Assembly (NCBI GenBank): GCA_015179125.1
Contig: WHVA01000223.1
Location: 62,001 to 126,000 of the forward strand
DNA from: Gautieria morchelliformis
Taxonomy: Eukaryota; Basidiomycota; Agaricomycetes; Gomphales; Gomphaceae
Direction of reading: 5' to 3'
Length of the DNA stretch: 64,000 nucleotides
Shown here: positions 21,620 to 31,874 of the stretch, piece after piece
How positions within the stretch are numbered: the first letter of the stretch is position 1
Layout of the letters: each line of letters starts with the position of its first letter
Made by a program: the position numbers and the translations under genes
Notes under the pieces: generated by a model
What the model saw: only the letters and a program-made list of their open reading frames with translations
The model's database searches: none
Told to the model about the DNA's origin: nothing

Positions 21620-22061
21620 GCGTGATGAGAAAAAGACAATTAATTTGAAATGACCCGCTGACTCTGCGAAGCTAGACATCAAGGAACGCTGACCATGCAC
21701 CAGGTGTTCGATTATTAATACTTTGCGAAAAATTAATAGACCATGTTGGGGATGGTTGATCCAATATGGCAGCCGAAAAAACATGGGCGACCCATTGCCC
21801 TCATTGTCTATATCCAGTCCAGCTTAGCCTTGGCTTCAGAGACAGGTTGATGCAGGGAGCACACGTGTTCTTTGCTTCTTGACAGAAGCGACTCTACTTA
21901 GAAGGGGAAGATGTGTTCTGGCCAAGCAGCAGGGTAACTTTCTCAAGGAGTTTTTCAAGGGTTGAAACGAGCGTGTGAAAGGCACGTGCCGCATACGGCA
22001 GGCCTAACGTGTGAGATTTGCTCAGGTTGAAGCAAAAAACTTTGGCGTCATTTCCGGTCAT
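21620..22061. other. intergenic between secreted protein and proline-rich gene
   Basis: No coding support; includes the 5' region of the next gene. A GCACGTGCC palindrome at 21981-21989 is the only regulatory-looking motif noticed. Confidence 0.35.
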
Positions 22062-23637
22062 ATGTTCCGAGCTTCCCCTTGGGTTTCTTACAAACCCTCC
22101 CGGCACTCTCTGCCTGACCCAGACGACGACGCGCTGCTCGAGCTTTCCTCTTCACCCCCGGAACAGCACATCACCCAACACGACATGGACGCTCCTGAGA
22201 TATCTACACTGCGAGAAGAAGAAGAGGAAACGCCACCACCAGAATCCGGAGTGCTTTCGTTTACCAAGTTTCGCATAAATACGCGTGCACCTTTCTGGGG
22301 CCCGGGGGGTGCTAGTCCTGCTTCAGGTTCTGCACTCGGGCCGCCAGTAGGTTCACAGCCTGCGGATAGCGACGAAGAAGAAGAGGAGGATCAGCTCATT
22401 GACGATGACGAGCCAGCAATCGTAGCAGAGTCGGGCCGAGGACTGACCACCTCGTCACCCGCCAGTATGATCACATCGGGGAGCCCCGGTCAACCAGGTT
22501 CACCTAGCAAGCGCGGTGCAAGCAGCAAAGTCCGTCAGCGACGTGGCGCCGTGACAGGGCGGAGGGGCAGGCCTGGGAGGGAGCCGCCAGATGCAGCCGC
22601 TATGATGAGCACCTTTGAAGTAGCACCGGGAGACCAAGCTTCGGCGACTCCACCCCAACTTATTCCGCCAGCACCTGTAATCGTTCCGAACCCCCCTCCC
22701 CCAGTGGCAGGTCCTTCTACAGCTGATTGGACGACGTCAACTCCACCAAAGCCACTGCGAAAGAAACCTGGTCCTAAAAAAGGAACAACTCTTGGACCTC
22801 GCGGGCCCCGGAAATACACATCAAAGTGAGTCGCTCGGATGCGGGGACATTCGTCTAGTACTAATTCGACCCTGCAGAACTGCGCAAAATGCGCCTGGTA
22901 CCTCGACACCCCTCGACGATGCTCTAATTGACCGTAAGCACAATAACGCTAGTCTGCTTCCCGCTCACATCCAATACGCAGCCTCCACGTTCCTCGTTCC
23001 TGCGCCTCCCTCTATCCCTCCGACTCCGGGGCCAGATCAGCTACCCCTGCCTTCCTCCCATCTCCCACCAATCGTTCCGCCAGACCTCACCCTCGACCCC
23101 TCAATCCCCATCCCAGTGTTTCCACTGCCAACACGCGCCTTTCCTGTGCAACAACCACCCAAGCTCCCTACAGGCTATGCCGCCCCACACCCCATCGACC
23201 CCAAGCGCGGTCCTGTACGCAAATGGGCTATCATGCAGCGGGAAATCAAGGGCATCGGAGGCGGGCGTTGGTTTGCACGTACCTGGGTCGCCCCACAGTC
23301 CATACCACAACCTGTCACGAGACCATCTAGCCCTCGTGCGCCTGCCGATGTGGGAAACTATGTGGCTTTATCGCAGCAGGTGCCCCCGGAAGCTGGCCCA
23401 AGTCGAGTGTGGGCGCCTATGTCGCTCGCATCTTCTGTTAAGGCGGAGGCAGGGGCGGCACAAGCGCTGTTGGAATTGGATCAGGTTGATTCCACGCGTT
23501 GGCCGACGATGGTACAGGGTCCCCTTGGGGCCGGGCTTTCTTCTCGGGGACCAGCGTCCCCTCGTTCCAGGGCCAACTCCAGTCCATCAGCTCCGTCTCC
23601 GGGTGCTATTGCAGAAGTGCATGCTGGACCCTCGTAA
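22062..23637 (+). CDS. proline-rich, AT-hook-like nuclear protein; possible INO80 subunit Ies4-like
   Basis: Exons 22062-22825 and 22878-23637 (52-bp GT-AG intron) give 507 residues in a continuous frame. Visible parts are an N-terminal LPDPDDDALLELSSSPPE, acidic runs (REEEEE, DEEEEEDQLIDDDE), a basic GRRGRPGR and KKPGPKKGTTLGPRGPRK (AT-hook-like), a long proline-rich segment and a conserved-looking KRGPVRKWAIMQREIKGIGG followed by RWFARTWVAP. That last motif recalls the K-W-x-K...W...W pattern of fungal Ies4, a small INO80 chromatin-remodelling subunit. This is suggestive, not proven. The ATG at 22062 was chosen over upstream non-ATG frames. Confidence 0.6.
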
Positions 23638-23985
23638 AGATATCAGCTCGTTTCAAATCCATCAATGGTTTCTCTTTTTTTTTTTGGTTGTATCCTTACC
23701 ATTATCTCGTTTCTTGACTTAGTGTTGGACGTTACTAGAAGTAGGACGGCAGGAGACAAGCGGATCGGGCATACTATTTACTGCGTAAACTGAGCGTTTA
23801 CGTTTATGACGTATGTATTGATGTAGAATTCGCAGGACCCGGCTCGTATATAGAGGTGGGAAAAAGACCTGAGCAGCGATCATAATCATAAATACAGATA
23901 GGAGCTCATCAAAGAAGGCAGCTAGACACGCATGGACACGAAGCGTTTCATGTGTCTGGATTGCCGGTAACGGCTAACCACCTGC
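23638..23985. other. 3' intergenic between convergent genes
   Basis: The proline-rich gene and the PEBP-like gene converge here. A T-rich run at 23674-23683 may be part of the 3' end. No ORF of interest. Confidence 0.4.
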
Positions 23986-25017
23986 TCATAGAAGCAGAGC
24001 ACCAGTGGCACTGAGAATTACCACAACGGACCAGGCAGCTGCGGTGCTAAACTTGATTGCACCGCTTGGGTTGCTAGATGCAGACGGACTTGCAGGTGCA
24101 GTTCCCGAACTAAGGGCAGGGGCGTTTCCGGTCGTGCTGTTTGGCGCTACGCTGCCAACTGTCTAAAGAACCCATCATTAGCTCCCAGCCTACGCTTAGA
24201 ATGAGTGGACACTCACATCGTTCGGACTGACGAAGAAGAAGGTAGCTGCCAGCAACGTGAAGTTGTTCCCCTGGACTGAGTTCACGAATGATGTGATGTT
24301 GAAGTTCAAGCGGTTCGTGCCGTTGAAGCCGGCAGGTGGGGTTACACCGGTTGAATTTTGCAAGTAACAAAGGACAACATATCTGCAAAAATGGGTTTGC
24401 CAAGAATGAGGAAATTGCAGAAGCACCTACCGGTGGGCCGAGGATGTTGGCGGGGGTGAAGGAGGCACGTAGTCCGTCAGGGTAGCGGTCTTCGACTGGT
24501 TGGTGAGTACAAACTGCCCATTTGTGGAGCCATTGCTGATGTAGTCGGCTGCCAAGAAGTGCCTGTGAGGGCCCAAAGATATCAGCGGCTGGGCTGAGGC
24601 AGGGGGTAGACACAACCAGCTGACCTGAATTCAGAACTAGTCGGATTTTGTGGGGTGGGTGCGTCGGGGTCCACGATGGCCATGAGGTATGGCTTTCCGA
24701 TGATTTGGGTCCTGTTTGATTTAAGGGCAAACGACGGAATGTTAGCGGTCTCTGCATGAAAATGTCAGCGAAGCGCTGAGCTGCTTCAAGGGACACGCAC
24801 GGCTCATAGTGAGATTTGCGCCAGCCGTGACGGGAAACTTTGAGCCGGTGTTATCAGTGAAGACAACATCGAGGGGGAACGCAGGGGTGAAATTTGGAAT
24901 AACGTTGGGAATGATTTTCGCATTGACAAGATCCTGGAGCACGGCAGACGTGTCATTGTCCTGAGCGTAGACCAACGGCAAGAGGGCTAGAATGAGGGCA
25001 GGAAGTGCGTTAAACAT
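23986..25017 (-). CDS. secreted PEBP-like protein with C-terminal anchor signal
   Basis: Five exons on the minus strand (24801-25017, 24625-24751, 24431-24562, 24217-24382, 23986-24162) join in frame to 272 residues. It starts with a signal peptide MFNALPALILALLPLVYA. The PEBP core is shown by PLDVVFTDNTG, MAIVDPDAPTPQNP and an HFLAADY stretch, followed by YVVLCYLQ. After the domain comes a Ser/Ala/Pro-rich spacer (SSGTAPASPSASSNPSGA) and a hydrophobic tail VVVILSATGALLL, typical of a GPI-anchor signal. Fungal secreted PEBP proteins bind lipids or small ligands; the actual ligand is unknown. The two N-terminal exons define the start firmly. Confidence 0.8.
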
Positions 25018-25066
25018 GACTGACTAAAGGACTTGAAGGAAAGACGGGGAATTGGCTGGGCCTCAA

Positions 25067-25074
25067 TACTTATA
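25067..25074 (-). promoter_or_regulatory. TATA-like box of PEBP gene
   Basis: TATAAGTA on the minus strand, about 50 bp before the ATG at 25017. Confidence 0.4.
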
Positions 25075-27573
25075 CAGGGCCCCAACTCATTATTAATCCG
25101 GGTATCGATTCAAGACAATTCAGTTTAGCAACCCTGCATGGGAAAAAATACGCTCCCAAAGAGGTTAGTCTGAAAAGTTGCTTTCCAGGAAAATTGCTGT
25201 GAGGACAAAGCGGCTTAAAAATTTTAACATAATATAATAGACGGTAGCAACTATTTCAACTCATCTGTGGAGAATTTGGTACTTGATCAGGAGATCATAC
25301 AAGGGGGATTGCATTTCGCAACAACATCAGGCCTCAAGTTAAGGCTTCTATTAATTTATGAACAGGTTTAGTATGTTAGAGGCCTACTTGATTTTTTCCA
25401 CATTTTATTGATCATGTTTCTGAGGGGGCACAGCGATTGTTTTCGGAAGAGCTCCATTTTGGGCCCGGACGTCGACCTTGGTAAACTTTGGCGTCAGCTA
25501 TCCCTGTTGCAGAACACTCTGTAATCATGGAGAAACGTTGGCGGTCCCGCTCATCGTGGACAGGAATTGCCACACAGCCTTCCAACTGATGGGTGTGTCG
25601 CATAGCTTCAGCCGCGAGCCGCCAAAAACCAGGACGGGCCGGGCCAAACTGTCCAGAGCCCGAGCGCTTACCCGTTATGGGCGAATCGGGTGACAAGCGG
25701 ACTCAAGGCGTTCGGACGATGCGGGGGTCATCATCGCATGGAATGAATTAGCGAAGTCCCTCGGGTCATTCACCTCTCCAGTGACTGTGAGCTCATGGAG
25801 GGAAGTGACTTCAAAGGATATCTGCGTATAGCTACTCAAAAGTACTTAGAATCTTTAGTTCGGCGTTGCATCCCCTCAAAACCATTAATGAGCCCACTCA
25901 CGAGCCCGACAAAAGCCGGACCAAGCCCTGAATTATGTGAGCCGCAGCCCGGGGGAGCCGAGCCGTAGCCCCGGCTTTGAGCCGAGGGGCTTTGCAGAAT
26001 GACCGCTCACAATACAAAATACGACTGAGCCTTGAGGATGTGGAACAGGAAGGTTCACGCAATGAAGGCTCTCACACGCATCTCATTCCTACACGTTTGT
26101 CCAAGCATAACTTTTTTGTGCTAATCCTCATACGGGCTCACACGGATCTCCCAACTTGAGGTGATGGGCACCGACGCTTAGTTTCATGGAAGCGCCGCCT
26201 GACAGACGACGTTATCCAGTTTCATTGGCGACGCTCTCCATTCATCCTTCACTCTCCATGAGTTACTTTCCGATGCGATTATCTCAAGTAGTTCAACCGC
26301 ATGTCGCGATGTCACATCTGATGAGCAGCCAGCTGTCGGACTAGCGAGTCGCATGGGTCAAACTGCGTACCACTTATTTTATTCAGTAGCCAGCATCTCA
26401 TTACGGCTATTTGGCAGATCGACCTTTTGACAGGGTCGCCCCCTTCCTGTATGACCTTGCACCTGCTGGGGCAGATATATCTGGAGCTCTTTTGCCCTTG
26501 CACCACAATACTACTTGATCTTTGGTCGCCCAGGCCAATCTTTGGCCAAAATTTGCGGCTGATGTAGTGCCTCATCCAACCGAATCTTCTCTCGCTGCAT
26601 GGTGGGACGGGACCAACGGTATCGGCGATACAGTGAAAAATAGGACCGGTTCACACTGCTTAGACTTTGTGTTTTCTGACCGCCGTGCAGATTACAAACT
26701 TCAGTGCTTTCTGGAAGACAGAGATGGCGGTATATTTCAACGCCGTTGTATGATTCATCGCCTCTTTATTGTTTTCCGCTGAGATCTCAAACCGGTCACT
26801 CAGGAAACCGTCTACAAGAAAGGTTTGCGTAACATTCTATTCATCAATGGGCCCCAGCACAGGGCTCGCCGAATTGGATCAATAATACGGTTGACGGACC
26901 GACCATCAAGCAGAATATCATCCTTGAGGTGCTCCAGTCATACGCCTCGAATTTCTCACGTACTCATCCCGATGATGACATTTTACGCGCATACATGGGT
27001 CAGCAACATTTTGGACGTTGCCGCCGATTTTGGTTTCAAGAATACCACAGGGTATGTCTGTTCGCAGTTAAGGTGAGACCCTCCCACTTGACTAAATATC
27101 CACAGGATTTGTAGGTGCGCCACGGCTGAGGCAAACGATTTCTTCTGGTTTAGTGAGTCGGTTTGCAACATTTTATTCTTCTGCCTTTGACCAAATCCAA
27201 TCAGATATGGGGCAGTGCGTTTAACGTCTATGATTTCACATTCTTGGCCTCCTCATAGTCCAACGGAGCATGTTCATTCGACTGATGAGGAGCAGTTTCG
27301 CAGGGATAGCGCAAACTAAAGATCTAGTATTCTCAATAACAAGGTCGATAAATGAGCTTTAAGCATTGATAGGGTCAGCATGTAACGTGGATGGCTAAAC
27401 AGCAAAATATGAAATGGAACACGGGTGAATATACAGGGTATGCGGAACAGCGTATGATTGCAGGCACGCGACGTCAAGCTGCGACCGCTTCCTCTCACCG
27501 GCATCGAATCCGAGATAAAAAGTCGCAATTACATAAACAGCTTGTCCATTCTCACCGCAAGTTACCATTTTTT
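25075..27573. other. mostly non-coding, possible gene relics
   Basis: The minus ORF 25412-25696 (contains ARPGFWRLAAEAMRHTHQLE and YQGRRPGPKWSS) looks protein-like but I recognise no family. A GC-rich block of GAGCCCG / CCCGGGGGAGCCGAGCC motifs at 25890-25990 resembles the subterminal repeats of the hAT-like element at 44616-45737. Plus-strand pieces near 26520-27110 may be decayed exons. Nothing is firm. Confidence 0.35.
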
Positions 27574-28926
27574 TCAGAAGAACAAATACGTGATTATGAA
27601 AACCAGAAGGGCGACGATACCCACTTGCTGGGGTGAAACACCTTCCTGAGGTGAGCTTGTTTGCTGCTCCTGGAAGCTTGTTCCGACGTCGCTAACGGCG
27701 TCAACCTCGCCTGCAACTTCCTCTGGCAACGCTGCTCGGGTTCTACGTCTGATCTCTGCAGGATCTGGCGCTGCAGCGAGGAGCGCGCGCAGCCGCTGTA
27801 TCTCGTTCTGTGCTTCAATAAGCTTCATAGCAAGGTCATTGTCCTGGCCTTTGACGTTCCCACTGGAAACGTTCGCGGCAGACACAAATGACCGGTCGAG
27901 CGGAGATGGAGGCTGAGGAGGTGGGGTGCGGACGTTGACGTTAACAGCAGGCCTTGGGCTCGGTTGACGTGGTTCCGGGCTTGGACTTGGGGTGACATGG
28001 ATTTCGTGCACCTCAACACGAGGCTGCTCTTCATGTGCCACGACGAACGAGTCATCCACATTGGGGTAAGCGGGGCGGTCAAGGGGTGGAGGGTGGCTAG
28101 CAGGCGATTCATAAGCTGGGAGAGGTGCATGTCCATTAGCGCCGGGCGCTTCTTGGCGAACAGAGATGGGGAAGGAAGATGCATGTCCATTAGCACTGGG
28201 CGCTTGTTGGCGAACGGTTTCATACTGCTGCAACGAATAGGCCTTTAGGACTAGACAAACATAGGAATGGCATTCCACGTACTCGCGAGTCTTTCTCCGA
28301 TACAATGGTTTGCTGGCTAGGATGAGCTGCAGCCTCCTCCGGCTCCTCTTCCAAAGTCTGGCCCTCGGGTGGCAAATACACTACCTTGATCTTTTGGTGG
28401 TGAACCTGGACTTCTGAGTGTTTCTCAGTAGTGGGATTCCACTTGAAACAAGACCTGAGTCAGGGGAAGTCGCAGTGGAAGTCCACGGGGACACGTACGA
28501 TCTCGGCAAGGCTTATGTTTTCTTTGTCGGGTGTGATCGTCGTACTCTGAACAAGGAACTTATCCCGGCATTTGACATGCGACGGAGGCTCCTCTTTCAT
28601 AGGCTGTAGCTGCACCGTCACGACAACGCTCTCCCCAGGTTCAATCCTGCCAGCATTGGGGCGCACGGAGTACAACTGCACATATGTGTTCAGTCAGTCT
28701 AAACCAGCAAACCACGTGTACGCGTGGGGGAAACGCACCTTCGGAGCGGTCGTCTTGACTTTGAATGCCACAGGTTGAGCATTGTGGTTTGTTATTGTTA
28801 AGGTGCGTTTGATGAGCTCAGTAAGCGGTCCTGGATGATTCTGTGAGCGGGCAAGGATGTGTAGAGGGCTGGGATGCACTTACTGTTGAATCCTAATGAT
28901 GCACTAGGATTTAGGGTGACGGACAT
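27574..28926 (-). CDS. VAP/Scs2-type MSP-domain protein, copy 1
   Basis: VAP proteins sit in the ER membrane and recruit lipid-transfer partners through an MSP domain. Five exons (28884-28926, 28739-28830, 28499-28675, 28283-28441, 27574-28227) give 374 residues in frame. The MSP domain spans about residues 1-125 (MSVTLNPSASLGFNRPLTEL, TITNHNAQPVAFKVKTTAP, VRPNAGRIEPGESVVVTVQL, CRDKFLVQS). Then come a proline-rich linker (SPSPEPRQPSPRP), a coiled coil (DLAMKLIEAQNEIQRLRALL) and one C-terminal membrane anchor (VGIVALLVFIITYLFF). Acceptors were chosen to keep the MSP domain continuous. It is a tandem paralogue of 29771-31593. Confidence 0.82.
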
Positions 28927-29139
28927 GGTGGTGAGAGAGGAAAGGTAATTGCTCGCACGAGGATAAACAAATGTCACTTGCACGTCGGAAGTTCACTCTC
29001 CGCCAATTACGTGAGGATATGTCGAACTTTGGGCTCCGCGATTAATTATGTAAGTTACAGTAAAATAAGTATTTTAAGTCACTTAGGTATTGTATTTAGT
29101 TTATCGTTCTATCGTTAAATGCAACGTTACAGTCTGAGT
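28927..29139. other. upstream region of VAP copy 1
   Basis: Short AT-rich 5' region resembling the one upstream of copy 2 (31594-31700), consistent with duplication. Confidence 0.4.
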
Positions 29140-29745
29140 CGTAAAGATCTGTACAGCACAAGTCAGACTGGTGAGTGGGAACACACGTATACGATGCCCA
29201 TGGATCATAAAAGCGCTCAACGAGTCCAGCCCAAGAAAGAAGGGTCGATCGATCGAAGCTACATATAGTAAACGCTAAACGATGTGGATCTGCTTCGACG
29301 TGACATAAAATATTGCATGCACACCCTGCACTGAATACTTGGCCTATTATCGTGTCAAGTGTTAGTGGACCCTATCCCTGCTCCTCCCCTTGAAACGAGC
29401 AGAAATGACAATGCCATATCTAGTCAAGTCTTGATCAGTTCTCGGTAGCAGTGAGCTGGGCACCATTAGCCAGCATCAAGATCGCCTGGAAGCTCAACCA
29501 CCGCAGCTTGAAGGCTAACTGTGCAGCAGAGCTCGCAAAGAGGTAGTTCTGGAAAGCATACAATCGATATTATGGCGATGATGAAGAACCAGAGGGTGCT
29601 TCTATCCATTTATACACGCAGGCCATGGCCCGAAGTTAGAATAACTGACTCGCACCACCTAAATAAGTTCAGATCAAAATAGACAAGGTAGACAATTCAT
29701 GCTCACCCACGATCCCAATGCAGGTATAAACAGCCTAGCCTGTCC
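29140..29745 (-). pseudogene. ABC transporter remnants (decayed duplicate)
   Basis: 29140-29230 matches 32600-32700 (second nucleotide-binding-domain region) and 29455-29740 matches 33970-34260 (first helices of the second membrane domain) of the intact ABC gene, same orientation. The match includes exon and intron sequence, so this is a genomic duplicate rather than a retrocopy. Most of the gene is missing and the frames are broken. At about 29740 the match switches to sequence shared with the 3' flank of VAP copy 1, marking the duplication junction. Confidence 0.8.
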
Positions 29746-29770
29746 GTTCTCACCGCAAGTCACCATTACA

Positions 29771-31593
29771 TTAAAAGTACAAATACGTGATTGTGAAGAC
29801 CAGAAGGGCGACAATCCCTACTTGCTGGGGTAAAGCACTTTCCTGACATAAACATGTGTGCTGCTCCTGTAAGCTTGTTCCGACGTCGCTAACGGCGTCA
29901 CCCTCGCTTGCAACCGTTTGCTCTAACGACAGCGCTCGGGTTCTCCGTTTGATCTCTGCAGGATCTGGCGCTGCAGCGAGGAGCGCGCGCAGCCGCTGAA
30001 TCTCGTTTTGTGCTCCAACAAGCTTGGTAGCAAGGTCATTGCCCTTGGCTTTCACGTCTTCCCTGGAAATGTTAGCGGAAGACACAAATGAACGGTCGAG
30101 CAGAGATGAAGGCTGAGGAGGTGGGGCGTGGACGTTGACGTTAACAACAGGCGCTGGACTTGGCTGACGTGGTGGCGGGCATGGACTTGGTTGACGTGGT
30201 GCCGGACATGGACTTGGTTGACGTGGTGCCGGACATGGACTTGGTTGACGTGGTGGCGGGCATGGACTTGGTTGACATGGTGGCGGGCATGGACTTGGTT
30301 GACGTGGTACCGGGCATGGACTTGGTTGACGTGGTGGCGGGCATGGACTTGGTTGACGTGGTACCGGGCATTGACTTGGGGTGACACGGGTTTGGTAGTG
30401 TTCCTCAACACGAGATTGCTCCTCACGTGCCGCAACGAACAATTCATCCATATGGGGGGGAGCGCGGCGGGGGGTTGTAGGGCGACTAACAGGAGGTGCG
30501 TATTCCACACGGGGGGAAGCGAGGCGAGGGGTTGTAGGGCGACTAACAGGAGGTGCGTGTTCCACACGGGGGGAAGCGAGGCGAGGGGTTGTAGGGCGAA
30601 TAACAGATGATTCAAAAGTGGAGATGGGGAAGAGAGGTGCGTGTCCAATAGCACCGGACGTTCCTGCCCGAACCGTCTCATAGTGCTGCATCAAACAGCC
30701 CGTCAGGCACAGACAAAACTACAGATAGCATTCCACATACCCGCAAGTCCTCTGATATAATTGCTTCCTGGCTAGGATAGGCTGCAGCCTCCCGGTCCTC
30801 AAAAAACAGCCCATCAGGATCAGTCAAACATACGAATGGCATTCCACATACTCGCCAGACCTCTGACATAATTGTTTCCTGGATAGGATGGACTACAGCC
30901 TCCTCCCGCTCCAAACAGCCCATCAGGATCAGCCAAACATACGAATGGCATTCCACATACTCTGCAGCATCCTGATATACTTCTTTCCCGGCTCGGATAG
31001 GCTGCAGCCTCCTCCACCTCCAAGCACTGACCCTCGGGTGGCAAATACATTACCTTGATCTTTTGGTGGTAAACCTGGACTCCTGAGCGACTCTCAGTTG
31101 GATTCCACTTGAAACAAAACCTCAAGAGTCAGGCAAGTCGCAGTGGAACCCTACGGGGACACATACGATCTCGGCAAGGCACAGGTTTTCTTTGTCGGGT
31201 GTGATCATCGTACTCTGAACAAGGAACTTATCCCGGCATATGACATGTAATGGAGGCTCTACGCTCATGGGATATAGATGCACCATCACGGCAACGCTCT
31301 CTCCAGGTTCAATCCTGCCAGCATTGGGGCGCACGCAATACAGCTGCACATACCACCAAATGTCTAAACCACCAAACAAGCGTACGCGTCGGGGGAACGC
31401 ACCTTCGAAGCAGACACCTTGATTTTGAATGCTACAGGTAGAGCATTGTGATTTGTTATTGTCAAGGTGCGTTTGACTTTGTGCTCAGTAAGCGGTCCTG
31501 GATGATTCTGTGAGCGGACAAGGATGTGTAGAGGGCTGGGATGCATCTACTGTGGAATCCTAAATATGCGCTAGGATTTAGGGTGACGGACAT
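29771..31593 (-). CDS. VAP/Scs2-type MSP-domain protein, copy 2, expanded
   Basis: Seven exons (31551-31593, 31403-31497, 31167-31343, 30961-31107, 30852-30908, 30741-30797, 29771-30685) join without a frame break to 496 residues. The MSP domain (TITNHNALPVAFKI, VRPNAGRIEPGESVAVMVHL), coiled coil (DLATKLVGAQNEIQRLRALL) and tail anchor (VGIVALLVFTITYLYF) match copy 1. Differences are two additional 57-nt microexons, tandem copies of the end of exon 4, and a long proline/cysteine repeat in the last exon. The first donor is GTAGAT instead of GTAAGT, slightly weak. ER tail-anchored location is inferred from the family. Start lies 281 bp from the stop of the ABC gene, same strand. Confidence 0.78.
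30141..30385 (-). repeat. 27-bp coding minisatellite (SPCPxPRQP repeats)
   Basis: About eight tandem 27-bp units (core GGCATGGACTTGGTTGACGT on plus) encode 9-residue QPSPCPxPR repeats in VAP copy 2. Copy 1 has only the short form. All units keep the frame. Confidence 0.88.
30733..31065 (-). repeat. tandem exon-intron triplication, unit about 109 bp
   Basis: The donor-side signature GGCATTCCACATAC (plus strand) recurs ending at about 30740, 30851 and 30960. Each unit holds one intron of about 52-55 bp plus one 57-nt exon ending E..I.SE.xR. VAP copy 1 has a single unit at 28270-28350. Confidence 0.85.
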
Positions 31594-31874
31594 GGTGGTG
31601 GGAGAGGAAAGGTAATGCTTGCGCGAGGAGAAACGATGTCAGTTCCACGGTCAGAAGTTCACACTCTCTCCCCCGATTCTCGATTACGTAAGTTGTCGAA
31701 CTTGATTACATAAAACAACAATATTGTTGTTCTAACTACGCTACACTACTTGTGGACTGATCGTTACTATCGTTACAACCACGTTACAGATCTGGAACGT
31801 AAAAATACTCTAATAGTACTCTTCAAAGTCCTCGGGGGTCATTCGTTTAAATCCGGCCACAATATAATGCCCTT

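Noticed and set aside
30128..30610. Plus-strand Trp/Leu-rich and Met/Asp/Val-rich ORFs
   Set aside because: Shadows of the proline-rich minisatellite of VAP copy 2 on the minus strand, which is supported by a full gene model.
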